64,000 nucleotides of DNA from Brachionus manjavacas (lineage: Eukaryota > Rotifera > Eurotatoria > Ploima > Brachionidae), in assembly GCA_019054805.1 (NCBI GenBank), contig JAHQIY010000007.1, forward strand, positions 2,423,501 through 2,487,500, in the 5' to 3' direction. Below the pieces are notes generated by a model. The model was not told the origin of the DNA. It ran no database searches and saw only the letters and a program-made list of their open reading frames with translations. Below, one piece after another: positions 40,501 through 51,624 of this stretch; the stretch's first letter is position 1, and each line of letters begins with the position of its first letter. Position numbers and translations under genes: made by a program.

Positions 40501-43500
40501 TGATTAAAATATTTTAAAACTCGTTAACAAAAAAACTAAGTAGCTTTATTTTTTTAATCATTTGATTATTATTTCGAATTTTTAAATTATTAAAAACTTA
40601 CTTGAAAAATCGTCATATTTTTGATTTCTCATTTATTTAAGTGAGCTTTTTTTTTTACAGTTTTTTATTATGATGAACTGAAGCTTGATTGTTAAAATTA
40701 ATTTTTGAAAGAGCTTAAAAATGATGCTAGATTATATAAGTATTTTTGAAGTCAGTTTTTGAACTTTTATCTCTAAAATATAATTTTAAAATACTTGTCT
40801 CTAGGATAGAAATTATTTAGTCCTTCTGATTGAACCAAAAAAAAAACTTTTTTCCATTCAAACATGTCACCCTTTCTTTCGGGAATGTTCAGTTTTGTGA
40901 AGCTAATTTAATGATCTAACCAAAAAAAATTTTACGCAAATAATAATTTGGACGACCCTTCAGAAAAAAAATTCAACTTTATTCAAGATTATCTAAGATT
41001 ATCTTATTTCAATTTTTTAACTTTAAACAATTTAAAAAATCAAAATAGTTTCAATCTATTATTTAATTAATTAATTTAATAATACAATATAAACATGTGT
41101 TTTTTTTAACTGATTAAATAATTCTTAATTTTACCATCATTTTATAATATTTGTGAATTACTAATTAGAATCTTATCGACTAAAATAGTGCTTTTTACTG
41201 AAAGGTGTTAAGCTAAATTTTATGGCCAAAAATATTGATTGCAAATCGAGATATTAGTTGTATTTGGTCATAAAATTTCAATTCAAAAGCAAGTCAAGTA
41301 AATAATTTGACCAGTGGGTCACAAAATTGACAAACTCCGTACTTTCTTATTCTTTTTAGCAAAATAAATAAATAAAAACTAATTAAATAATATTTTAGTT
41401 TTTATTTAAAAATTTCGTCCAAATTGTTTGTATTTTCAAAATTTACCCTTAAAATATTTAGTTTAAATTTTTTGATTTTAGTTAATCTTGTTGCTATTAT
41501 TTAAAGATTTCAAATACGCATCTATTTTCATATAAAAATTACTGTTGCGATTGTTTTTGTCGTTTTTAAAAATAAAGTGATTTGACTTTGATGTATAAAG
41601 CTTAAATTCTTAAATAAATATTTGTCAATCTCAAAAATAAAATTCAAATCGATCCAAGGTCTTTTTTTGATTTGATGAATTACGGATTAAAATAAGCGGA
41701 AATATCTTTCCTTGAAAAAATATTAAGTATTTCAATTGAGCTGTTTTTATTAAAATATTCAAATTAAATTTTATTATTATTTCGAATTAAAACAATTATA
41801 AAATCCAAAGTTAAGTTTAAAAACAAACACAAATAAATTATTAATTACATGGCTTTTTTAAAAGTTTGTTAAAGAATAAGAAAATTTTGAAATGAATCAA
41901 TTAAAGCCACTCAAAATCAAAAGAAGGTATTAGTTTTAATTTCAATATCCGATTTGAAACTAGAGTTTAATACAGAAATGGAATTAATTTACTATTATTG
42001 TTTTATTCAATTGAATGCAGCTTATCCTTTAATTGATTAAATCTAAAATTATAATTCTATTAAAATGAAAGTCTGCTATTTGGTTAAGTTTTAATCCTAA
42101 TCATTGAGAATTTTTTTCTTTTTAATTCATTTTATTTTCGGAAATTTTTTGAATTAATTTCAAATTCCTAAAAGTTTGAATCTCGATTCTTAATTTTTAC
42201 ACTGGTACCTTTTAAATGAATCAAGCAAAATAAATCTTAATTGAATTTTAATAGAACAAAATTTTATTTTTGAATTTTTAAATCAAACTCTTTATTCGAA
42301 TTTGATATCGAATATTAAATAATAAGAGAAAATTATCACTTATAAAGACAGAAAAATAATTAATTTTTTTAATAGGATATGGTGCTGTTACTCAAACATA
42401 TTGTAATCTTTCTAATAGTCAACAATTTTCAGTGTATCTTAACTATTCTCATAAGAAAACTTTAATAAAATTTAATTAAAACTAATGTTTTGGGAGCATC
42501 TTGGTCAAATTTGAAAACATGTTTTATTTTGAGCTATTTTTAATTATAATTTAACCCGTCATCGAAAATTCTATATTATTGAATGTTGGTTTAATTAAAT
42601 ATGATGATCTAAATGTAATAAATTCATTTATAAAGTAGTCAAATAAAGGCCAAATTTCTTATTAAAAAAGATATTTGTCGATTAAGTGCGGGACCACTAT
42701 GTTATTGAGGGTTTTTGTTAATAAATAAAGTCAAAGAATCTTTCAATAAAAAGATGAATAATAGTTCTAAGGCAGCAATTGATGAAAATTCCGAAAAGAA
42801 AACATGAAAATTCTTAATTTAAAAATAAAATTTGATCAATATTCTTTATCAATTAAATGTGAAGTATAAAAAATACAAAAAAATTGAGAATTAATTATTT
42901 AATGATTCTTGAGTTTTTAAAATCGTCGTTTGCTTGTAAAATTTTACAATTGAAAATTTGCTATTCTTAACTCAGAAAAAAATTTATATTTCAATCTTTC
43001 AATTAAATCGAATATCAAAAAAAATATAATTCAAAAATTAAATTCAAGCATTTTCAAAATAACAGTTAAAAATGTTAATTTGAAACTAAAAAAATTTTTT
43101 ACTTTAAATGATCTTTTTATTTATTTTTTTACCTTAGACTTAAATTCCTAGTGGTTTAAGCTATTTAAGATAAAATTAAAAGCATTCTAAGAGATTAATC
43201 AATATAAATCGAATTTTAATTGAAAAGAATTGTCTTTAAAATTGAGTTCTAACTGGGCAAGTTTGAAAGGATTCGAGATCTTTAATTTTTTTTTTATCTT
43301 TTATCTCCAATTTAACATTATTTGGTCTTAAATCATTATTTTAGCATTTGGTATGATTCGAATCAGGTATCTTTATTAAGACGCTTTTGGCAAAATAAAG
43401 GTAGTTTTATTTTAGTAATCAAAAAAAAAATTGAAAAAGCAAAATTCTTATCATTTTTTGCAAAACAAGGCATTTTTAAAAAAAATTTTTCCTCGAAAAA

Positions 43501-44246
43501 ATCAAGTTAATCAATTTTTTTATTATATTTGGATAAAAAAAAACCGATTAAAGTCAAATTTTATAAGGTTTAGCCATTTATGTTGCTGAAATGCATTCAA
43601 CTAAATTTTAGATCAATTATTTTTATTTTACCACGCTTTGAGAAATCATCATATTATAATATGTAGAATTTTATGCAAAAAAGCTCTTATAATGAGCTTG
43701 CACATTCTGTCGGTAAAATATTCGGATATAGCTTTTTGTAAATTCTTAAACTATCTGAAGAAATAAAGCATCATTTTTTTATTTTTGGTTAATTTTTTTA
43801 AGAAAATCGTTACAACTCTATGTCCCTCCAATTTTTCAGTAATTTTCTGCATTAAAACGTCGTTGTAAAAGTTTGGATAGATTTATTCTTTTTACAGGAC
43901 GCATTCGCTGACAAAGTAAAAAGCCCAATTTACCTAAAAACACAGCAAAAAGATTTTTTTAACTCTTATTTTTGAACACGCACTCAATAAATGCAAACGC
44001 ATTGTTGTTAAATTAATTTCTTATAAAATTTATAATACTTTTTTCTTTTTGCTTATAGTTTACAATTTCAGCCTTTTACATATACTTATTTCCAAAAAAA
44101 AACAAAACTTAAATAATAAAGCTTCGTTAAATCTAATAATAATCTTGAAATGGATTTTATTTTGTAAAAAACATTCGTAAAAAAATTTGATCTTGAATTC
44201 CGTGTTAATTTTAGACTCCATTTTATCAAGAAAATTAAACTAAGAA
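28564..44246. other. 15.7-kb AT-rich gene desert
   Basis: I find no open frame with recognisable protein similarity, no phased exon chain, no tRNA and no clear transposon here. The longest open frames are about 60-72 residues and low in complexity. The part next to 28563 should hold the 5' leader and promoter of the receptor, and the right end the promoter of the carrier gene. Distal regulatory elements or a long non-coding transcript are possible but not visible by eye. Confidence 0.55.
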
Positions 44247-46895
44247 ATGTCGAGCGAAAGTATAAAGACAACTAAGAAAATCCATTTGGAGCCGATATCT
44301 ATCAGCAATCCAAAAGTATTTTTTGCTCAATAAATTCAAAATTTTACTGATCAAAGTGAATTTTAAAGATTCAGGACTTGCTTGTTGAAAGAGCTGATGA
44401 AAACTCACTGAGAGCCATATTCGATAAGGTAACATATTACGACTTAAATTTTATTTTAATTTTTTATACAAAAAAAGTACGCTTCACATAAAATCCTGAA
44501 CCAAAACGCCATAAAATCCGAAGATTTTATTCAAAAGTATCTTGGCCTATTGTCGGAAAAAGATGCCAACGAAAAAACCTTAAAAATATTAGCAAATTTA
44601 GTAGATGTTAATAAGGACGGGTATTTAAATTAAAACTTTAGAAAAAAATCCCTAATTTTTTGCAAATAAGTTACATTACTTATGATGAATTTAAAATTTT
44701 TGAAGAATCGCTTTGCTCACCGGACGTTTTGTTCAAAACAGCATTTCAGTTGTTTGACACACGAGGCATAGGCTTAATTTCGTTCAGTAAGCACCTATTG
44801 AAAGCTTAATAAAATTTAAATAGATGATTTATTTTACTAAAACTTAAGACGACTTTAAGGAAATACTCAGTCACACTATATTGAACCAGTTAATACCATT
44901 CGACTTTGAAAGTGACTTTGTGAATAATCTTTTTGGCAAGGATAAACAACGACAAATAAATTACCAAGAGTTTTCTCAAATAATTCATGTTTGTATCGGA
45001 TTATTTTAATTGGAATTTTTTTAAACATAGCTTTTTGACAGGATTTTCATGAGGAACATGCTATGCAAGCGTTTAAAAAATTCGACATCCAAAAAAAAGG
45101 TTACATTTTGCCGTCCAATTTCAAGACTATTCTTTTGCAAATGAAATCAAATTTATTGTCGCCTTATGTCCGCGAGAATATTGATGCGGTATTTGCCACT
45201 CGAATTTTTTTTTAATTATTTTGTTTGATTTTTTATTTAGCTCATAACAAAAAGTACAGACCAAAGCGTCATTACATATCCTCACTTCGCTGCCTTTATT
45301 TACTTGCTAAACAATATGGAGCTTATCAAAAAAATTTACATGGCTGTTTCAGAAGAAAACCCTAACAAAGAGGTGTCCAAAGGTAATAATTGAAGCATCA
45401 ATCTCTTAAATTTTTTTTTAATTCTCCGACTTTTAGGCCAACTTCTCAGAGAGGCCCAACAGTTCTCTCAAGTTACTCCTTACGAAATAAATATTTTATT
45501 TTCAATGATTAGAAATTTTAAAGATGACGAGTAAATTGTTAAAATTAATTAAAAAATTAAAAAAAAATTAAAAAAATTAAAATAGAAAAATTACTCTAAA
45601 AGATATTGAAAAAATTGCTCCTCTAGAAGAAAAAAGAATGCCATATCGCATTTCGGCTAAACTAGCTGAAGAAGCTCAAATTTTCCAAAACAGAAATGTA
45701 GGAGTACAAATTTTAGAAAGTGGATACAGATTTTTGCTAGGTTCAATCGCAGGTGCAATTGGTGCTTTTGCTGTCTATCCAATCGATTTGGTTAAAACCA
45801 GAATGCAAAATCAGAGATCCAAATCTTATGTAGGCGAAGTAATGTACAGAAACAGTTGGGATTGCTTTAAAAAAGTAATAAGACAAGAGGGCGTTTTGGG
45901 ACTTTACAAAGGTCTTACTGTCCAATTGATTGGTGTTGCTCCTGAAAAGGCCATTAAACTTACCGTAAATGATTTTGTTAGAGATAAATTTGTTCAATAT
46001 ACTGGTGATTTACCACTTTATGGAGAAGTGATTGCTGGAGGAATGGTAATTTTTGGCAGATTTTAAGTTTTTTTAACTCAAATTTTAAAAGGCTGGTGGC
46101 TGTCAAGTAGTTTTCACTAATCCGATGGAGATCGTCAAAATTCGAATGCAAGTTGCTGGTGAAATTCAAGCATTGGCAAGAAGTGAAAGAACAGTTAAGA
46201 TTGTACGAGAGCTGGGCTTTATGGGTCTTTACAAAGTAACTTTTTTGTCAAAAATTTTTAGGCTTTATTTTTTAATTTTCAAAAAGGGTGTGAGAGCATG
46301 TTTGCTTAGAGATATCCCATTTTCGATGATTTATTTTCCGACTTACAGTCATGTGAAAAAATCTTTTGCTGACGAAAATGGACACAATAGTGTCATGTCT
46401 TTGTTTTATGCTGGTTTAATAGCTGGTGTACCAGCAGCCGGTTTGTGTACGCCTGCTGATGTAATTAAGACCAGAATTCAAGTAAGAGAAAGGCAGGGCC
46501 AGACCCAATACAATGGTGTCATTGACGCCATGGTCAAAATTTATAAGGAAGAAGGTGGCAAGGCATTTTGGAAAGGAAGTGGAGGTAAAAATTGACTTTT
46601 GATTCTTTTAGACAAAAATGAAAAACAATTTTAAAAAGCTCGAGTTTTCCGATCATCACCACAATTTGGTGTGACTCTGGTATCTTATGAGTTGCTTCAG
46701 AGAATGTTCTGGGTTGACTTTGGAGGTAGAAAACCAGAGGGATCTCAAATCGATATTTCTAAAGATATCAAGAATAAAGAAATCACTTCACTCAATCCAG
46801 AGCATATTGGAGGATTTAAATTGGCAGCAGTTACATTTGCTGGCATTGAGAACAAATTTGGTCTATGCTTCCCAAAATACAACAAAGTTCAATAA
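44247..46895 (+). CDS. SLC25A12/SLC25A13: Mitochondrial calcium-regulated aspartate/glutamate carrier (aralar/citrin)
   Basis: Exchanges aspartate for glutamate across the inner mitochondrial membrane in the malate-aspartate shuttle. Twelve phase-consistent exons: 44247-44315, 44375-44428, 44478-44620, 44671-44786, 44849-44988, 45042-45188, 45241-45382, 45437-45530, 45586-46045, 46092-46235, 46287-46584 and 46639-46895, giving 687 residues (human proteins are about 675). The N-terminal half has EF-hand repeats; one loop is canonical (DVNKDGYITYDE, residues 84-95) and binds Ca2+ on the intermembrane side in this family. The C-terminal half has three carrier repeats with [10 protein letters not shown] (367), [11 protein letters not shown] (465) and [11 protein letters not shown] (558), and ends with [19 protein letters not shown], typical of citrin. 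The first exon is chosen because ATGTCG at 44247 leads in phase into GTATTT at 44316. AATAAA at 46998 is a likely poly(A) signal. Confidence 0.95.
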
Positions 46896-47171
46896 AACTT
46901 TGACAATACATTTTAGTATAAGATGTTCGATTTTATAATTTACGACAAAAATAATGGATGCAAATATCTTTTAAACTTAACCTTTTTTGTTTTGATTAAT
47001 AAAATTTATACTAGGAGAATCAATACTTTTTTTTTAATTTAGCTTTATTTTCTTAACATTTACGAAATTTTATTAGAGTCGAAATTTTTTCCATGGAAAC
47101 TTCATTTTTAAGTAACCTATCGCAAAATATGAGCTCAGTAAAACTATTTTATTTTCAGAATAAATAATAAA

Positions 47172-48350
47172 ATGCCTTTTTTCAATTTGACCATGCTTGG
47201 TTATAGTAACCAAATAAAAGAATATTATACCAAAGATGACTCGTTTCTGCCTCCGATTAGAAAATTGGATTCGAACCTGAAGTTTCACCAATTAAGAACA
47301 AAGCATGCTAGAATAAAAAATGGTAAGGATTAATTATAATTTTTAGCTCAATGAAAAATTTCATTAAGAATAAAAATTTATTTATTTAAAAAATGACATT
47401 TATTTAATCTTTTTAATTTAAATCATTCAGACTACGAGATTTTTTTTTATTTATTCATTTTGAACTTAAAGCATTTTTATGGTATCAAATAAAATTCAGG
47501 CATGAAAATTTCAAATTTTATGAAATGTCAAAAAAATTAAATCAATCAACACAGGATTTTTGCATTAATAATGAGAAAATTGTTTATCAAGAAATGATCA
47601 TTTTTTACCTGCTTTATCTATTATTATGTAAAAAATTGTTCGTTTTAAATGGATTTAAAATTATCTAATAAGCTGCTATTTTTGGAATTTTTTTTCATAA
47701 AAAAGCTTGACTCATTATGTTCCGACAATTAAACCCAACTGATGATGCCAAAAAATCGTGTAAAAATTTTAAAATTTTAGTTTAGACGTCACTTAATCTT
47801 CTAGCCTTCAGTTTTTTTTGGTTTAAGCTTGTTAAAATCTTTTTCATTAGTAATAAATCTAATTTATCTGATATTTAAATTCATGAGATGTCTTTGTTTA
47901 AAAAAAAATTGGAAAATTAAATTAAACTGTCTTGTATAGATTGCGTAAGATTTTTCATGGTACATAGATGAATGTTTATTCTATTTGATAATTTATTTGA
48001 TTTCTTAATAGTCTCTTTTTTGTGTAAAGATGTTTAAAAATTTAAAAAAAATTTTTTTTTATTTTATCTATAAAACAAATAAAAATTGCTTGAAATTTTT
48101 TAATCTTAAGAACCTCATCAAACATTTAAAAGGCCTTTAACATGCGCAAACGAAGTGGGATGGTGGACCAAAGATGAGCCGATTAGAGAAAATTTGAAAT
48201 GGTCTTATGTCAAAAGAAACGCTTTCCCAAAAAGCGAAATGACTGCGTATGTTTATTTTGTAAAATAAATTCATATCTTTGTTATAAATATCTAATTTTA
48301 GATTTGCCGACAAAATGATGCTATCCGATAAGTCATTTAGATTATACTAA
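47172..48350 (+). CDS. Small protein, possibly ciliary/sperm axonemal; incomplete exon model
   Basis: Exon 47172-47322 begins MPFFNLTMLGYSNQIKEYYT and ends with donor GTAAGG in phase 1. Exons 48133-48246 (coding PLTCANEVGWWTKDEPIREN and on) and 48302-48350 (FADKMMLSDKSFRLY, stop TAA 48348-48350) join cleanly through a 55-bp intron. The first exon cannot be joined directly to the second in phase, so a middle exon between 47323 and 48132 is missing from my model, or the gene is damaged. The start (FFxLTxLGY) and the end (GWWTKDEP, SEM, then an aromatic-rich tail) remind me of the small TEX49-type axonemal proteins. That link is from memory and weak. AATAAA at about 48397 may be the poly(A) signal. 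Confidence 0.5.
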
Positions 48351-49500
48351 ATTTAAATCGATAGCTTGCTTTTTAAATTAAAAAATGTTTTAATGGTTCA
48401 ATAAATTATTTTATAAAATCAATAATTGTTTGTTTCAATTGATATTTCAGGCAAACAAATACTTAAATTTTAGCAAAAAAAAATCTAAAAATTTGCTTAT
48501 AATTGTTATGGACAAGGCAATGAGCGGTAAACTTAAATCTACAAAATTCAAACTAAATATTCGATCCTAAAACATTAATTTAATATTTGTTTCAGGAAGC
48601 TTCTCTTCCAAGATAGGGTTATGGAAAAAAAAAGAAAAACTATTCTTAAAGTTAAACTAAATGAACGAGTAAAATTTCAATTTATTTAACTTATAAATTT
48701 TTTTCTTTTAACTTTCACTGTCCGTAGAGCATAAAAGGCGCTCACGCTTTCTCTTTGCTGATGTGCAAAAAATTCTCCATAATTAAATATATTAAATTGT
48801 AAATAACATTTTAAAAAAATTAATTTATTCATTAAAATTCCTGTATTATTCTATTAAAAATTTGTGCTTCCGAAATAAAATATTTTAAAAATTTGACCAA
48901 AAAATTAAATAAATAATTTAAAAATTAAAATCAAAATCGAATCATAAAACAAATCTAAATCTAATTTGAATTTTACTTTATTTTTTGATTTTTGCTCAAA
49001 TAAAAATTAAATTCAAATATTTAAGTATCATTCAGAAATCAATCGATTTCACAACTAATTTTTTATTTTTTTTTTTATTTGGTAACAAACAGTGGAAGAG
49101 ACTTCGTCCGGTGATTTTTGGAATAATTGGCCACACACAACTCAATTTTAATTTAAACCAAGTCGAGCAAAGTTTAACCTTTGTTATGCTCAAATAATCA
49201 AGTGGATAAGATTTGGAAATCTTTTGAATAAATAATATTTCAAAAATCACTTTAAAAAGATGGGATCACATCAAAAATGATTAACCTCTTTCACCGACAG
49301 CTTAAGAATTGTTATTATTAATTATTAATTTGTCATTGAATTAAAATTTAATTTAGATTCAAAATTAATACCAAGAAATTTAATTTATTTTTCTATTATG
49401 ATTTCATTTCAAAAGATTCTTAGGTTTCGGTCAATATTTTCCTGATTAAATTTTGAAAAGACTTTTCAACTGATATTTTCATTTTCAACTAGGGATATTT
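48351..49500. other. AT-rich spacer with possible stray short exons
   Basis: Mostly AT-rich. Three short coding-like pieces with plausible splice signals lie at about 48452-48529 (ends MDKAMSG), 48598-48668 (KKRKTILKVKLNER in one frame) and 48727-48800 (SIKGAHAFSLLMCKKF). They can only be joined if the A9 run near 48621-48632 is allowed to slip, so this could be a decayed small gene. I do not recognise it. Confidence 0.25.
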
Positions 49501-49545
49501 GTTTATTTATTTGTTTTCTTTATTTATTTATTTATTTATTTGGTC
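49501..49545. repeat. (TTTA)n simple repeat
   Basis: A run of TTTA/TTTG tetranucleotides immediately next to the retroelement fragment. In minus orientation it resembles the (AAAT)n tail of a retroposon. Confidence 0.7.
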
Positions 49546-50175
49546 TGTGCATAGCCCCCTACGTCCAACAAAGTCTACTTAATTGTTTGCTAAAATTTAT
49601 CAAAAAGTATACGCAATTCACGTATGAACATTTGGACGACCTTACCACAGCGCACCCGGAACAAAATAAGCTCCAGATCTTGCTGAGTGTGCTGAGAGCA
49701 AAATTAAGGAAAGCTGGATGGGTCTTAAATATGCACAAATCAACTCTAAACCCGGTTAAAAACATTAATTTCCTGGGTGCAGAATGAAATGGCTTAGGGA
49801 TCATTCGCACTAAAGAGGCTTTATCCTTCGTTCTCAGCATGGCTGAGTCCTTCTCGGCCCCAAAGGAAGGCCCTTTATGAGAGTGAGGGATATCTTAACT
49901 ACTATCTGGCTTTTGTGTGAAAGGTAGGCTCCATCATTAACACCTTTCTTAAGATGACCATTACCAGAAGAGGATATTGGTGGTATTTGAGTCTGAACTA
50001 ACATTTTGACAGGCTAAAATTTAGGAAATACCCCAGATTGGACAGGGTCTGGTTCACTCACGCTTCGGATTACCAGCTTGGGGCAGTCGATGATGACTCG
50101 GGAAGGGATTTCTCAGTCATCGCCCGGGCGGACTCCATTCTTTTTAATGAAGCGACTTTAAGAAAATACCATGGA
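49546..50175 (+). mobile_element. Decayed retroelement: reverse transcriptase and RNase H fragments
   Basis: Plus-strand translation gives the second half of a reverse-transcriptase palm and thumb: FTYEHLDDLTTAHPEQNK (DD of the active site), then LRKAGWVLNMHKSTLNPVKN and INFLGAE, after which an in-frame TGA (49785-49787) stands where Trp would fit. Further on, pieces in several frames resemble the connection region (EGYLNYYLAFV) and an RNase H start (WFTHASDYQLGAV), where the usual acidic residue of TDAS is His. The region is noticeably richer in G+C than its surroundings. The order RT then RNase H fits an LTR- or DIRS-type element, not the nearby LINEs. No termini were found. Confidence 0.7.
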
Positions 50176-50811
50176 CAAGATCTCCTTAGGGTTTCTATTT
50201 ATTAATTTATATTCTAACTATTTTTTCTAACTGATATTTTTTTCCACCTCTAAATCATTTATGTATCATCTATAAAGTTTCTTAAGTGCTAATCTAATTT
50301 TACCACTTTCATTAAATCTATTTGCATTAAAATGCTATTTTATATGGTTCTTATATGGTTTTGTTTTTATTTTTTCTTGAGAAATCTTCTAATTTTAAAA
50401 CTATTAAATTCTGGTTAAAAATGAAAATTTTTTGATAGAAAAAATAAAATTTGACGATTTTAAATTGTTCATTTTATTCAAAATGCTTTTTGAATTTCTT
50501 TTTGATATTTTTGAAACGAATATTGTCTGATTTTGCTTCAAATTTTGGATTTCTTTGTTTTTAAAATAAAAAAATATTTTTTTGGTGAATAAAATAACTT
50601 TGCTGTAAAAAAAATGGAACAAGAAATCAAAGTCATGTTTTTGAAAAACAGTTGGTGAGAAATGGCTTTACAAGATTGAATTGATATTATTTTATTATTA
50701 TATCACTATATTATTAGAAATATGATAAAATGTTGCATATCATATTTAGAAAAAAAATTTAAAAATGAAACAAAAATATTTTTATTCAAATCTTAATTTT
50801 GAGAAAAATAA
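50176..50811. other. AT-rich spacer
   Basis: No gene or repeat that I can support. Confidence 0.5.
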
Positions 50812-51624
50812 TTATTTAAATTCTACTTTTAGAATTTCATGTAATAATTGATCGAATTTATCATGATTCAAAATTTCTGCATTTAAAGATTCATTTTTTT
50901 CAATTTCTGCAATACTTTTATTTTCTAGTAAATCCTCTATCCATTCATCAATGCATTCAATTCTCGAGCCTAAATTGGCTTCATTTGAATTTCTCTTTAA
51001 ATAAATTATTTCGTGTATTTTTTCATTTACATTTTCTTTTAAATAGGGCTTTAATTGATTCAATACTTTATCAAAGTTGACATAAAATACATCACTATCG
51101 TTTTTTGGACGATTTAGCAACCATTGAAACATTCCAATCGGCCTAATGACATATAAATATTTTTTTATATTAACTTCATTCTTTTCTTTTATATGAGACT
51201 TGTAATTTGACTTTGCCATTGATCTATAGTGATTTAAAAGAGGACTTAAACGATTCTGCTCAATTAATAAATTTTTCATATAATTAATATATTTCTCGAA
51301 TTGACCGTCTTTTGAATAAACAATTGGTGAATACAACCACTCAGTAATTGTAGGATTAACTTTTTGTATCAATTTAAGACATTTTGTTATGTCCCAACCT
51401 TGCCAATCATAAACTCTGTCATCACTAAATCCATCAATAGTTTCTTTGAATGCTGTTAAACTTAGATACTTTTTTCGATTTTCATGGATGTATATGAATC
51501 TTATGTCATAATCTGAATCATTTGACTCAAAACCCCATGCTCGACTTCCAGCTTCAATTGCATAAATGATTTTGATATCGTTTTTTTTTTCTAAATCTCT
51601 AAGAATGCTATCAATTTTTTCCAT
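50812..51624 (-). CDS. RlaP/YcgL-type predicted nucleotidyltransferase (DNA polymerase beta superfamily)
   Basis: A 270-residue, intronless protein. Residues 25-43 contain the nucleotidyltransferase signature AGSRAWGFESNDSDYDIRF: Gly26-Ser27, then Asp38 and Asp40 as metal-binding carboxylates. The downstream pattern (FSDDRVYDWQGWDITKCLKL, then PTITEWLYSPIVY, then IRPIGMFQWLLNRP) is the layout of the family in which bacterial and phage members are linked with RNA repair (RlaP; COG3541-like). The exact reaction is not established for the family, so I give no substrate. It sits between retroelement remains and AT-rich spacer, with introns absent, unlike its neighbours. Its codon use is as AT-rich as the surroundings, so any transfer is old or came from an AT-rich donor. 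The start at 51624 is the first ATG after several stop codons. Confidence 0.85.
   Translation of the reverse strand: MEKIDSILRDLEKKNDIKIIYAIEAGSRAWGFESNDSDYDIRFIYIHENRKKYLSLTAFKETIDGFSDDRVYDWQGWDITKCLKLIQKVNPTITEWLYSPIVYSKDGQFEKYINYMKNLLIEQNRLSPLLNHYRSMAKSNYKSHIKEKNEVNIKKYLYVIRPIGMFQWLLNRPKNDSDVFYVNFDKVLNQLKPYLKENVNEKIHEIIYLKRNSNEANLGSRIECIDEWIEDLLENKSIAEIEKNESLNAEILNHDKFDQLLHEILKVEFK

Noticed and set aside
47262-47285. GGATTCGAACC resembling a tRNA T-loop (box B) on the minus strand
   Set aside because: The stem does not pair, no D-arm or anticodon arm is present, and the bases are part of a well-phased coding exon (KLDSNLKF).
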